In this document: positions 1-7,758 of the stretch, in pieces | How positions within the stretch are numbered: position 1 is the first letter of the stretch | Layout: each line of letters starts with the position of its first letter | DNA from: Actinomadura pelletieri DSM 43383 | GTDB taxonomy: Bacteria; Actinomycetota; Actinomycetes; Streptosporangiales; Streptosporangiaceae | Length of the DNA stretch: 64,000 bases | NCBI RefSeq assembly: GCF_003634705.1 | Contig: NZ_RBWU01000001.1 | Coordinates: forward strand, 186,001 to 250,000 | Direction: 5' to 3' | Made by a program: the position numbers and the translations under genes | Notes under the pieces: model-generated | What the model saw: only the letters and a program-made list of their open reading frames with translations | Database searches by the model: none | What the model was told of the DNA's origin: nothing

Positions 1-1031
1 TCGCCGGTGACCGCTTCCGGCGCCATCATGTGCTGGTCTCCGCTGAGATTCTGGCCAGTTCGGCGTGGCTGGGATTGGGCGCGTGCTTTCTAACGGATAA
101 GGCGTCGCTGCCACTGCTGTGCGGGCTGGCGGTCCTGTCAGGCGTGGCGACGGCGATGTTTCTGCCGACGATCCGGGGCATCGTCGCCGACCTGCTCACC
201 GGGCAGAGCCGTCGTGGTGGCAACGCGCTGGTCAGTCAGACCGAATCGGCCGGGCTTCTCGTCGGGCTGGCATCGTCCGGAGTGGTGGTCAGCACCGTGG
301 GCGCCGGGTGGGCGGCCACGGCGAGAGGGCTTCTGTGTGTGGTGAGTGCCCTGCTCCTGGGGCTTCTGAAGACCTTGCGGCACCGCCATTCCGGTGGCAT
401 TACCAGGGACTTGCGGGTGGGCTGGAAGGAGTTCTCCTCCTGCCGCTGGGTCTGGACGATGGCCTTGCAGTTCACCGTTCTCATCGTGTCTGCGGCCTCC
501 TTCATCGAGGTCATCGGGCCGCTTTACATGACCCAAGGGCACGGTGGCGCATGGGGCTGGGGAATCGTCACCGCCTGCGAGGCCTTCGCGGCATTGGTCG
601 GTGCTCTCGTCGGGGCCCGGCTGAGGGTGGGCCAGCCGATCCTGGTGGCGACGGCATTGCCCGCCACAGCGGCCATTCCCATGCTGTTCGTTTCGGGCGG
701 ATGCTCCTGGACGGTCATCGCTTTGGCGATAGCCGTCCCGGGTCTCTGCCAGGCCGCGTACTACGTCATCTGGACGACCACCCTGCAGGAACACTTCTCT
801 GCTGAAGTCCTGGTACGGGTCAACAGTTGGAGCATCGTCGCCAGTTACCTACTCGCCCCGATCGCCCTTCTCACCATAGGCCCGGCGGTCGAAGCCGTGG
901 GTCCGAGCAGCGCAGCCTTCGTGACGGGGGTCTTGGTATTGGTCGCGACTGCGCTGGCGCTCCTGTCCGTGTACTCGGCTCGCCTCAACCGACCCGCCTC
1001 GGCGAGTCAACCTGAACCCGCAGCGTCCTAG
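1..1031 (+). CDS. MFS transporter, 5'-truncated by window edge
   Basis: The reading frame is open from base 3 and its first residues (GDRFRRHHVLV) match the cytoplasmic loop motif between helices 2 and 3 of major facilitator proteins. The true start therefore lies outside the window, and the in-frame GTG at 30 is not the real start. The remaining ~340 residues are strongly hydrophobic with about ten membrane segments and a short polar C-terminus. The architecture fits a drug or metabolite exporter. The next gene on the same strand is a SARP-type activator, 134 bp downstream, so the pair may be an edge of a secondary-metabolite region; that is inference. The substrate cannot be told from sequence. 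Confidence 0.85.
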   Translation, partial: AGDRFRRHHVLVSAEILASSAWLGLGACFLTDKASLPLLCGLAVLSGVATAMFLPTIRGIVADLLTGQSRRGGNALVSQTESAGLLVGLASSGVVVSTVGAGWAATARGLLCVVSALLLGLLKTLRHRHSGGITRDLRVGWKEFSSCRWVWTMALQFTVLIVSAASFIEVIGPLYMTQGHGGAWGWGIVTACEAFAALVGALVGARLRVGQPILVATALPATAAIPMLFVSGGCSWTVIALAIAVPGLCQAAYYVIWTTTLQEHFSAEVLVRVNSWSIVASYLLAPIALLTIGPAVEAVGPSSAAFVTGVLVLVATALALLSVYSARLNRPASASQPEPAAS

Positions 1032-1048
1032 CTTCCGCAGGCCATGTG

Positions 1049-1064
1049 TAGTGCCACGGCACTA
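1049..1064. promoter_or_regulatory. Inverted repeat TAGTGCC-N2-GGCACTA
   Basis: A 7-bp perfect inverted repeat with a 2-base centre lies 18 bp after the MFS stop and about 100 bp before the SARP gene. No T-tract follows, so it reads better as an operator than a terminator. Which regulator binds it is unknown. Confidence 0.4.
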
Positions 1065-1165
1065 GGGGGTGGGACCTTTTTCAGCGGTTAGTTAGGGCTG
1101 GGGCACCTGTGCAAGGGGGAGGGGTGGCGGTCAGGGTGGGGCTTGTCTTTGTCCAGTGGTGAGGG

Positions 1166-1978
1166 GTGGCCGTGGAAGTGCGACTGTTGGGGACGGTGTC
1201 CGCGTGGTTCGGGGGGAGGGAGGCGGTGTTGAGGTCTGGGCGGGCGTTAGGGCTGTTGGCGGTGCTGGCGTGGGAGCCGAACCAGGTCATTCCGGATTCT
1301 GTGCTGATCGATCGGATCTGGGACGAGGCGCTTCCCCGCCATCCGCAGGCCGCGCTTTACACACTCGCGGCGCGGTTGCGGGCCGCGTTCGACGAACCGG
1401 AACGGGTGGAGCGGCGGTGTGGGGGTTATGTGCTGGTCGCTGATCCCGGGGATATTGATGTGCATCGTTTTCGGGGGGTTGTTCGCGAGGCTCGGGGAAA
1501 GGTTTGGGATGGCGAGGATGCGGCGGCCGTCCTTCTTTTCGATCGTGCTATCGGGATGTGGCGGGGCGCGCAGCTCGCGGGGGTCAGTGGTGCTTGGGCC
1601 GACCGGGTTCGTATGACGCTCGGCCAGGAGAGGCTGGCGGCGCAGCTCGCGTGTGTGGGGGCGCGGCTTCGGTTGGGGCGGCACGATGAGACCGTGCCGC
1701 TTCTTGCCGGGCTCGCCGAGGAGTATCCCCTGGACGAGCAGATCGCGAGTCTGTTGATGGTCGCGCTGTATCGGTGCGGGCGGCAGGGGGAGGCGCTGGA
1801 CCGTTATGCGGCGGTGCGCTCGCGGCTGGTCGGGGTGCTCGGTGTGGAGCCGGGGGCCTCGATCAGGGAGCTGCATCGGAGCATTCTGCACGGTGCGCTG
1901 CAAACGATGCATATCCCGTCGAGCCTGCCCCGGTCAGACTCAACGGGATATGCGGAGGGGAATGGGGTCAGCACTTGA
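1166..1978 (+). CDS. SARP/BTAD-family transcriptional activator
   Basis: This 270-residue protein has the short SARP layout. An OmpR-like winged helix covers about residues 1-95 (begins VEVRLLGTVSAWFGG, with PDSVLIDRIWDEALP in the recognition region). A bacterial transcriptional activation domain covers about 100-245, with the usual ending LGVEPGASIRELH. No ATPase domain follows, unlike AfsR. SARPs bind direct repeats and recruit RNA polymerase to secondary-metabolite promoters. The start could be GTG 1166 or GTG 1172; the purine-rich GTGAGGGG just upstream favours 1172. Codons end in T more often than elsewhere in the window. Its 3' end overlaps the convergent secreted-protein gene by 11 bp. 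Confidence 0.85.
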   Translation: MAVEVRLLGTVSAWFGGREAVLRSGRALGLLAVLAWEPNQVIPDSVLIDRIWDEALPRHPQAALYTLAARLRAAFDEPERVERRCGGYVLVADPGDIDVHRFRGVVREARGKVWDGEDAAAVLLFDRAIGMWRGAQLAGVSGAWADRVRMTLGQERLAAQLACVGARLRLGRHDETVPLLAGLAEEYPLDEQIASLLMVALYRCGRQGEALDRYAAVRSRLVGVLGVEPGASIRELHRSILHGALQTMHIPSSLPRSDSTGYAEGNGVST

Positions 1979-2330
1979 CGAGCTGGGTGCGGTCCCACCG
2001 TCCACCGACGTGCCAGACCTTCTTCTTGCCCTTGGTCTTGGCGTTGACCCGGATGCACTTGGTCGTGTAGTTGGGCTTGCCGGTGGTGTAGGTGCGGACC
2101 TTGATGTAGCTCTTGTGGCTACAGTGGTTGTTGAAGTAGAAGGTCGTGGACTGCTTGCCCGGTGAGAAGGAGATGTTGAACTTCTTGCCCTTGGGCTTGG
2201 AGCAACTCTTGCTCATCCGCTTGACGGCGGCGGCGTCGGCCTGGGCGGTCGCGGCCATGGCCGGGGTGGCGACCATGGTGAGTGCCAGTGCGGGGACGGC
2301 CACCATTCGGGTGAGTTTCCGATACTGCAT
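1968..2330 (-). CDS. Small secreted Cys/Lys-rich protein, unknown function
   Basis: The 120-residue product (ATG at 2330, preceded by GAGAAAGG 8 bases away) opens with a basic N-terminus and hydrophobic stretch ending TPAMAATAQA, a typical Sec signal peptide. The mature part of ~90 residues is very basic, rich in Lys, Thr and Tyr, and holds four cysteines (in SCSKP, NHCSH, TKCIR and the C-terminal VKC) that could form two disulfides. It looks like a compact beta-rich extracellular protein. I do not recognise a named family. It converges on the SARP gene with an 11-bp overlap and lies upstream of no obvious partner. Confidence 0.7.
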   Translation of the reverse strand: MQYRKLTRMVAVPALALTMVATPAMAATAQADAAAVKRMSKSCSKPKGKKFNISFSPGKQSTTFYFNNHCSHKSYIKVRTYTTGKPNYTTKCIRVNAKTKGKKKVWHVGGRWDRTQLVKC

Positions 2331-2400
2331 GTCGAGCACCTTTCTCGCGTGGGAACTGTCGTATGCGAGAAGTGTGGCGGGGTGTCCTGTCCCGGTTCTT

Positions 2401-3060
2401 TCACGGATCTGTCGGCTCGTCCGTGCGCAGCCAGCGGGCGATGGCGGCGCCGCGGGTGCCGACGCCGAGTTTCGCGAAGATGCGGTTCACGTGGTTCTTC
2501 ACCGTGAACTCGGAGATGACCAGGTCGTCGGCGATCTCGGCGTTGGTGCGGCCCCGGGCGATGAGGTCCATGACCGCGCTTTCGCGTGGGGTGAGGCCGA
2601 ATTCGGCGCGGGACGGGGCGGGCGTCCCGGCGGGTGGGGTTCGGCGGATTGCCGCGACGACGGCCATGCTCGCCTGCGGTGAGAGGGGGCTGTCGCGTTC
2701 GCCGACCGTGTCCCGGATCGCGGTGACGAGTTCGTCCATGTCGAAGGAGCCGTGGACGAGGTAGCCCGACGCGCCGTTGCGGATCGCTTCGCCGATCACC
2801 TCGGCGTCGGTGTCGTAGGAGAGCATCAGGACCTTGGCGATCCGGCTGAGCGGTCCGGCGGCAGCGACGCCGTCCAGTATCGGCATGCGGACGTCGAGGA
2901 GGACGATGTCCGGACGGAGGCGCTCGGCCAGTTCGATCGCGTGCCGTCCGTCCACGGCCTCGCCCGCCACCTCCACGCCGGCGGCCCGGAGCAGCGTGAC
3001 GAGGCCGCTGCGGACGATCGGGTTGTCCTCGACGATCAGGGCGCGGATGGGGGGCGTCAC
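2401..3060 (-). CDS. NarL/LuxR-family response regulator
   Basis: The 219-residue protein starts at GTG 3060, which overlaps the kinase stop as GTGA. The N-terminal receiver (about 5-120) has the acidic pair Glu11-Asp12 and phospho-acceptor Asp56 in IVLLDVRMP. The conserved Lys normally found near ~105 is not obvious: the local sequence is GYLVHGSF, where GYLLK is usual, so the switch lysine seems to be replaced by His. A LuxR-type helix-turn-helix (about 148-210) begins LTPRESAVMDLIARG and contains the recognition-helix stretch ISEFTVKNHVNRIF. It is the output partner of the kinase encoded directly upstream, and is translated last in the three-gene operon. Confidence 0.93.
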   Translation of the reverse strand: MTPPIRALIVEDNPIVRSGLVTLLRAAGVEVAGEAVDGRHAIELAERLRPDIVLLDVRMPILDGVAAAGPLSRIAKVLMLSYDTDAEVIGEAIRNGASGYLVHGSFDMDELVTAIRDTVGERDSPLSPQASMAVVAAIRRTPPAGTPAPSRAEFGLTPRESAVMDLIARGRTNAEIADDLVISEFTVKNHVNRIFAKLGVGTRGAAIARWLRTDEPTDP

Positions 3061-4247
3061 CGTGTTGATCCCGGTAGTCGGAGGGTCACGGTCGTGCCCT
3101 GGTCGGGCGCGCCGTTCACGGTGAGTCGGCCGCCGATCCGGTGGGCTCGTTCGCGCATGCCGATGAGGCCGTAGTGGCCGTGCCGGGCCAGTTGGTCGAG
3201 TTGATGCCCGAAGGCGAAGCCCCGGCCGTCGTCGTTGATGACCAGTGTCGACGGGTTGCGGCTGACCGTGACGTGTTGTGCGTTCGCGTGCCGTTCTATG
3301 TTCGTGAGTGCTTCTCGGACGATTGAGATGATCTCGTACCGGACCGTTGTCGTCTCGTCGCCGACCTGGGGTTCTTTCGCGAGATGGGTCGCCGCTGGGA
3401 TGCCGGTGCGTGCGCTCCAGTCGGCGACGACGGTGGTGAGTGCCTCGTCGAGTGGCTGCTGGTAGACCTCGTCGCGTAGGTCGGTCAGGAGGTCGCGGGC
3501 CTGGCCGGTCGCGACCCGGAGTCCGGCGACGATGGCTCGGGCGTCCGTCTCGGCCTGGTCCGGGGAGCGGCGTACCCACAGCGGGAGCGCTTCGGCCGAC
3601 ATGCTGATCCCCTGCAGTGTCTTGGCGAGTGAGTCGTGCATCTCGCGGGCCAGCCGGGCGCGCTCTTCCGAGGCCGACAGCGCCGCGGCGGCGCGCCGGT
3701 GCCGTTCTTCGAGGTCGGCGTAGTCGTCGAGGAAGCGGCGCAGGGCGACTCCGGCGCACGCCGCCAGGGGGTAGAACGCGGGCAGTCCGATCAGGACCGG
3801 TGTCGCCGTGCCCGCGGATTCCTGCCCGGTCGCGCCTGCGGCGATGAAGAACAGGGCCGTCTGTGCGGCGCAGATGACCAGTACCGCGCGCCATTCGTAC
3901 AGGACGCCGGCGATGGCGGACGTGAGGACGGTGACCAGGAAGTGCGGGTTGAGGGCTCCTCCCGAGAGCAGCACCGGGAACATGAGCAGGGCGTCCAGGC
4001 ACCACAGCGTCGGATGGCGTAGCAGGAGGGACAGGACGCGGCGCCAGGCCAGGCAGGCGATCGCCGTCGCGGTGGCCACGGCGGCGACCGCGAGCATCAG
4101 CGACGGGTCGCGCCAGTCGTCCGGGACGAGCATGACGGTCATGGCCAGCACCAGCCCGCGCAGGACCAGGAGCACGCGGAAGGCGACGCCGAGTCGCTCG
4201 CGGTCGGGGGCCGCGACCGCGTCGCTTGCCTGCCTGACGGTCAGCAC
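3057..4247 (-). CDS. NarL-type sensor histidine kinase (HisKA_3)
   Basis: A 396-residue membrane kinase. About five or six hydrophobic segments fill residues 20-170 without a large extracellular domain. A short coiled stretch leads to the HisKA_3 dimerisation helix, with phospho-acceptor His204 in LAREMHDSLAK. The HATPase_c domain carries the N-box (EALTNIERHANA), DDGRGF and the G2 box (HYGLIGMRERA). The start GTG 4247 lies inside the last codons of the upstream solute-binding/VWA gene (7-bp overlap), so translation is coupled. The small sensor region suggests that it senses through its membrane part or through the upstream-encoded binding protein; the latter is inference. Confidence 0.92.
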   Translation of the reverse strand: MLTVRQASDAVAAPDRERLGVAFRVLLVLRGLVLAMTVMLVPDDWRDPSLMLAVAAVATATAIACLAWRRVLSLLLRHPTLWCLDALLMFPVLLSGGALNPHFLVTVLTSAIAGVLYEWRAVLVICAAQTALFFIAAGATGQESAGTATPVLIGLPAFYPLAACAGVALRRFLDDYADLEERHRRAAAALSASEERARLAREMHDSLAKTLQGISMSAEALPLWVRRSPDQAETDARAIVAGLRVATGQARDLLTDLRDEVYQQPLDEALTTVVADWSARTGIPAATHLAKEPQVGDETTTVRYEIISIVREALTNIERHANAQHVTVSRNPSTLVINDDGRGFAFGHQLDQLARHGHYGLIGMRERAHRIGGRLTVNGAPDQGTTVTLRLPGSTR

Positions 4248-5914
4248 TGGGGCGGGTTGCAGACGCGCATCAGGTCGGAGTTGCGGAACAACTCCTCGAT
4301 TCCGTCCGGATTTTTGATCTGGAACGACTGGCCTTGGACGGTCTCGGTCATCTGTTTTAGGCCCGGGTCGATTCCGGTACCGAAACCGACTACTACGAAG
4401 ACGATCGGACGCGCTGGGTCGATCTGTTTTCTTAGGTTTGTCAGTGCCTTTTTGAATTGGGCGGTTGGGCGTGCGTCGGCGCCCATCGCGGTGAATACCA
4501 GAACCACATTGAGCTGATCGGCGTCATGGCGGCGTTTCATCTCCTGGTAGGCCGCGACCACCGAGTCGTAAACGGCGCCTCCGCCGCCGGTCTGTGGCCG
4601 GATCGCGTTCAGCCGCTTTTCCAGGAAGAGCCGGTGGGTGGTGCCCGTCCGGGTGCGGCTGCCGAGTTCGCCGATCCCGACCATCGGACGGTACGGGCGG
4701 CGCGTCCCCGGCCGGGACGTCGCCCACAGACCGAACTCCGAGTCGTCCCCGACCAGGTTGAGGCCCCTGTTCAGGGAGACGAGCATGGCGTCCAGGCGGG
4801 TTCCGCCGGGGCCGATCGCACCGCGCCAGGCCGCGCCGGTCATGGCCGCGCCCGCCGGGCCGGACGGGTCGACCAGCGCGAGCACGTTGATCTCCTGCGT
4901 GAAGCTCCGCCATGTCTGCTGGACCCAGGACGCAGCCCCCGGACTCGCCACCGCCTGTACCCGGGGCAGCGGCGTGGACAGCCCCCGTTGGGTCCCGCCG
5001 CCGGTGGCCGAGCGTAGGCCGCGGCGGTTCAGCTCGGCGACGCCCGCCGGTGCGCGGAGGGCCCGGAGGAACTCGTCCGCGCGGCGCTGCTTGCCGAGGT
5101 CGGCCGTGGTGACGGTGAAGGGGAAGTCCAGCGCGGGCGTGCCGGCCGCGGGGTACACCGTGGTGGGCGGCTCGGTTCTCCCTGCGGCGGTCCAGCCGAA
5201 CGCCTGCTGTTCCGAGACGATGGCGACCTGGGCGGACGCGTTGAGCGTCGTGGCGGGGTCCTGTCCGGGCTCCAGGATCTCGACCGTGCGGAGTGTGTCC
5301 GCGAACCTTCTGAGTGCGCTGAAGCCCTGTTCCTTGCCGATGGAACTCTGTAGTGCGAGCAGGGAGGCCATTCCGACGGACGTCCGCGTTGGGTCGGGTA
5401 TTCGGATCTGGACGTCGTGTCCCGGCTCGGGCCCGTCGTCCGCCTCGTTGGGAAGGAGTTCCGCCCATGTCCGGCTCTGGGGAGGGTCGGTCGGGGGGAC
5501 GGCGAACAGCAGGGGTGACACGGCCACGGAGGTCGAGCGTCCGAGGATCGTGCGTCCGGAGGGGCCGCCGCGGGCGAGGTCGAGCCACAGTTCGGAGTCC
5601 GGAATCCAGACGTCGGGGACGCCTCGTCCCGCCGCGAGCGCGGTCGCGGTGCCGGCGGAGTCCGCGGGCACGACCCGCACGGCGACGCAGCGTCCGGTCT
5701 GCCGCCGCGCGGCGATCGCGGACGCCGCGGGCGCGATCGCCGGGTCGGCCTTCACGACCAGGGACGCGCGGCCGGAATCGCATTCCTCGCCGTTGGCGAT
5801 GAGCGCCCAGCCGCCGCCGCCGAGGACGAGCCCCGCCCCGAGCGCGATGGCCGCGGCGACACTGATCCGGTCGCGCCGGGAGGCATTCGACCGCGCGGTG
5901 GTCGGATCCATCAT
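4241..5914 (-). CDS. Membrane-anchored solute-binding/VWA-domain protein
   Basis: A 557-residue protein with a basic N-terminus, one hydrophobic segment (about 18-40) serving as signal anchor, then a periplasmic-binding-protein-like region (about 45-310; VPDVWIPDSELWLDLARGG is typical of type 2 solute-binding proteins). A C-terminal VWA-like domain follows (about 335-545). The VWA metal site looks degenerate. The usual DxSxS is DPSGP, and the usual TDG strand end reads FTAMGADA, so metal binding is doubtful. No ABC permease or ATPase is nearby. The gene instead leads a kinase/response-regulator operon, which suggests an extracytoplasmic sensing role. The start ATG 5914 has AAGGA six bases upstream. 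Confidence 0.85.
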   Translation of the reverse strand: MMDPTTARSNASRRDRISVAAAIALGAGLVLGGGGWALIANGEECDSGRASLVVKADPAIAPAASAIAARRQTGRCVAVRVVPADSAGTATALAAGRGVPDVWIPDSELWLDLARGGPSGRTILGRSTSVAVSPLLFAVPPTDPPQSRTWAELLPNEADDGPEPGHDVQIRIPDPTRTSVGMASLLALQSSIGKEQGFSALRRFADTLRTVEILEPGQDPATTLNASAQVAIVSEQQAFGWTAAGRTEPPTTVYPAAGTPALDFPFTVTTADLGKQRRADEFLRALRAPAGVAELNRRGLRSATGGGTQRGLSTPLPRVQAVASPGAASWVQQTWRSFTQEINVLALVDPSGPAGAAMTGAAWRGAIGPGGTRLDAMLVSLNRGLNLVGDDSEFGLWATSRPGTRRPYRPMVGIGELGSRTRTGTTHRLFLEKRLNAIRPQTGGGGAVYDSVVAAYQEMKRRHDADQLNVVLVFTAMGADARPTAQFKKALTNLRKQIDPARPIVFVVVGFGTGIDPGLKQMTETVQGQSFQIKNPDGIEELFRNSDLMRVCNPPQC

Positions 5915-5986
5915 GAGCCGTCCTTGGTGCTGGGAGCCCGAAAGCCGGAGGCGCCGCGGACCGAACGGACACTCGACCCACTTCCG

Positions 5987-6130
5987 TCAGCTGAGCGCGC
6001 CCATAATCGTAGCGATAAGGCCAATCCCAAACATCGCGCAGATGGCGGTCGAAGCACCCCCGGAAACGCATTTTCGCTGATCACGTCGGCTCTGCTCATT
6101 TGTGGAACGATTCGCGCACCTCGTGCTCAC
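5987..6130 (-). CDS. Possible 47-residue membrane peptide (weak)
   Basis: An open frame begins with a GTG that overlaps the aryl-AMP ligase stop as GTGA and ends at 5987. Its last ~20 residues are hydrophobic (AICAMFGIGLIATIMGALS), like a single membrane helix. Only about two thirds of its codons end in G or C, well below neighbouring genes, and there is no independent ribosome site. It may be chance. Otherwise the 5915-6126 stretch shows only the presumed promoter of the solute-binding/VWA operon, with no clear terminator. Confidence 0.22.
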   Translation of the reverse strand: MSTRCANRSTNEQSRRDQRKCVSGGASTAICAMFGIGLIATIMGALS

Positions 6131-7758
6131 GCGGTGAGGGCGGCGCGGAGGGCCTTCTTGTCGATCTTGCCGACCTTGGTGGTGGGGAGTTCGTCGACCA
6201 CGACGAGCCGTTCGGGCAGTTTGAAGCGCGCGACCCCGGCCGCGTCCATGCCGGCGCGGATGCCGTCCAGGGTCACCGTGGAGTCCGGCTTCGGGACGAC
6301 GTAGACGCACAGACGTTCGCCCAGGTCCGGGTCGGGCATGGCCACGGCGGCGACCTGGCTGACCTGGGGCAGCCGGTAGACGAGGTTCTCCACCTCCTCG
6401 GCGGAGATCTTCTCGCCACCGCGGTTGATCATGTCCTTGTCGCGTCCCTCGACGATGAGGTTGCCCTCCGGGGTGAGGCGGCAGATGTCGCCGCTGCGGT
6501 ACCAGCCGTCCGGGGTGAACGACCGCGCGTTGTGCTCGGGCGCGCGGTAGTAGCCGCGCGGCGTGTACGGGCCGCGGGTCAGCAGCGAGCCGGGCTCCCC
6601 GGGCGGGACGTCCTCGTCGGCCTCGTCCACCAGGCGGATCTCGTCGTCGGGGCACAGCGGGCGGCCTTGGGTGGTGCAGATGACGTCCTCTGGATCGTCC
6701 AGGCGGGTGTAGTTCAGCAGGCCCTCCGCCATCCCGAACACCTGCTGGAGCCGGGCGCCGAGGACCGGCCGGACGCGTCGTGCCAGCTCGTCGGGCAGCC
6801 GCGCGCCCCCGACCTGGAGGACGCGGAGCGTGGCGAGGTCGGCGGCGCCGTGCTCGGCCGCGTGCTCCAGCCAGCGTCCCGCGACGGCGGGCACGACCGC
6901 CGTGTGCGTCACGCCCTCGGCCGCGATCGTCGCGAAGGCGCGGGCCGGCTCCGGGGACGGCAGCATCACGACCCGGCCGCCGGACAGCAGCGTGCCGAGG
7001 ATCCCGGGGCAGGCCAGCGGGAAGTTGTGGGACGCGGGCAGGCTCACCAGGTACACGCTGCCGTCGTCCACGCCGCTCACCTCGGCGCTGGCCAGCGCGT
7101 TGTAGGCGTAGTCGTCGTGCGTGCGGGCGATCAGCTTCGGCAGCCCGGTGGTGCCGCCGGACAGCAGGAACAGCGCGATGTCACGGCTGCCGGGCGGTGC
7201 GGCGTCGTGGCGGGCCCGGTCGGCGGCGGGGTCGTCACCGGGGGCGCAGAGCCGACGAAGGTCCGTGCTCGCGGACGCGATGTCGTCGCCCGCGACGAGG
7301 ACGTGCCGGAGCCCGAGGTCGTGGGCCAGTGCCTGGTGGTCGAACCCGCGGAGGCGGTCGGGGACGGCGATCGCCACTGCTTCGGAATGCTCCGCCAGGT
7401 ACCCCAGCTCGGTGGCGCGGTGCGCGGGCAGCGCCATGACGGGCACGATGCCCGCGCGCAGGCACGCCCAGGTCAGCACGGCGAACTCCCAGCCGTTGGG
7501 GAGTTGGAGGACGATCCGGTCCCCCGGCGCGAGTCCGAGGTCGAGGAGGCGTCCCGCCGCCGCGTCGGCGCGGTCGGCCAGGTCGGCGAAGGTCAGTCGC
7601 AGCGGGCCGTCGACCAGCGCGACGGCGGTGGGGGTGCGGTCGGCCGCCGCGCGCAGCAGGTCACCCAGCGGGCGCCCGGCCCAGTAGCCGGCCGCGACGA
7701 AGCGCTCGGCGTCGGCCTCGGGCCATGGAACGGTCCCTTCACTGATGGGCGTGGTCAT
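6127..7758 (-). CDS. Aryl-acid AMP ligase (salicylate/2,3-DHB type)
   Basis: An adenylate-forming enzyme of 543 residues, close in layout to EntE/DhbE. It carries the P-loop SGGTTGLPK (about 200-208), SHNFPLACPG matching the aryl-acid pocket motif of DHB and salicylate ligases, a GWYRSGDIC motif, and the C-terminal catalytic lysine region TTKVGKIDKKAL. It should form aryl-AMP from a hydroxybenzoate. No carrier protein or NRPS lies nearby. The partner genes instead encode a CoA synthetase and a salicylyl-CoA hydroxylase-like enzyme, as in the Streptomyces WA46 salicylate-to-gentisate route (SdgA-C). ATG 7758 is preferred over GTG 7761 because GGAGG sits six bases upstream. It overlaps the preceding gene by 20 bp. 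Confidence 0.88.
   Translation of the reverse strand: MTTPISEGTVPWPEADAERFVAAGYWAGRPLGDLLRAAADRTPTAVALVDGPLRLTFADLADRADAAAGRLLDLGLAPGDRIVLQLPNGWEFAVLTWACLRAGIVPVMALPAHRATELGYLAEHSEAVAIAVPDRLRGFDHQALAHDLGLRHVLVAGDDIASASTDLRRLCAPGDDPAADRARHDAAPPGSRDIALFLLSGGTTGLPKLIARTHDDYAYNALASAEVSGVDDGSVYLVSLPASHNFPLACPGILGTLLSGGRVVMLPSPEPARAFATIAAEGVTHTAVVPAVAGRWLEHAAEHGAADLATLRVLQVGGARLPDELARRVRPVLGARLQQVFGMAEGLLNYTRLDDPEDVICTTQGRPLCPDDEIRLVDEADEDVPPGEPGSLLTRGPYTPRGYYRAPEHNARSFTPDGWYRSGDICRLTPEGNLIVEGRDKDMINRGGEKISAEEVENLVYRLPQVSQVAAVAMPDPDLGERLCVYVVPKPDSTVTLDGIRAGMDAAGVARFKLPERLVVVDELPTTKVGKIDKKALRAALTA

Noticed and set aside
6127..7758. Siderophore or NRPS loading module because of the EntE-like ligase
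   Set aside because: No aryl-carrier protein, isochorismatase, condensation domain or siderophore transporter is nearby. The neighbours are aryl-CoA catabolic genes.
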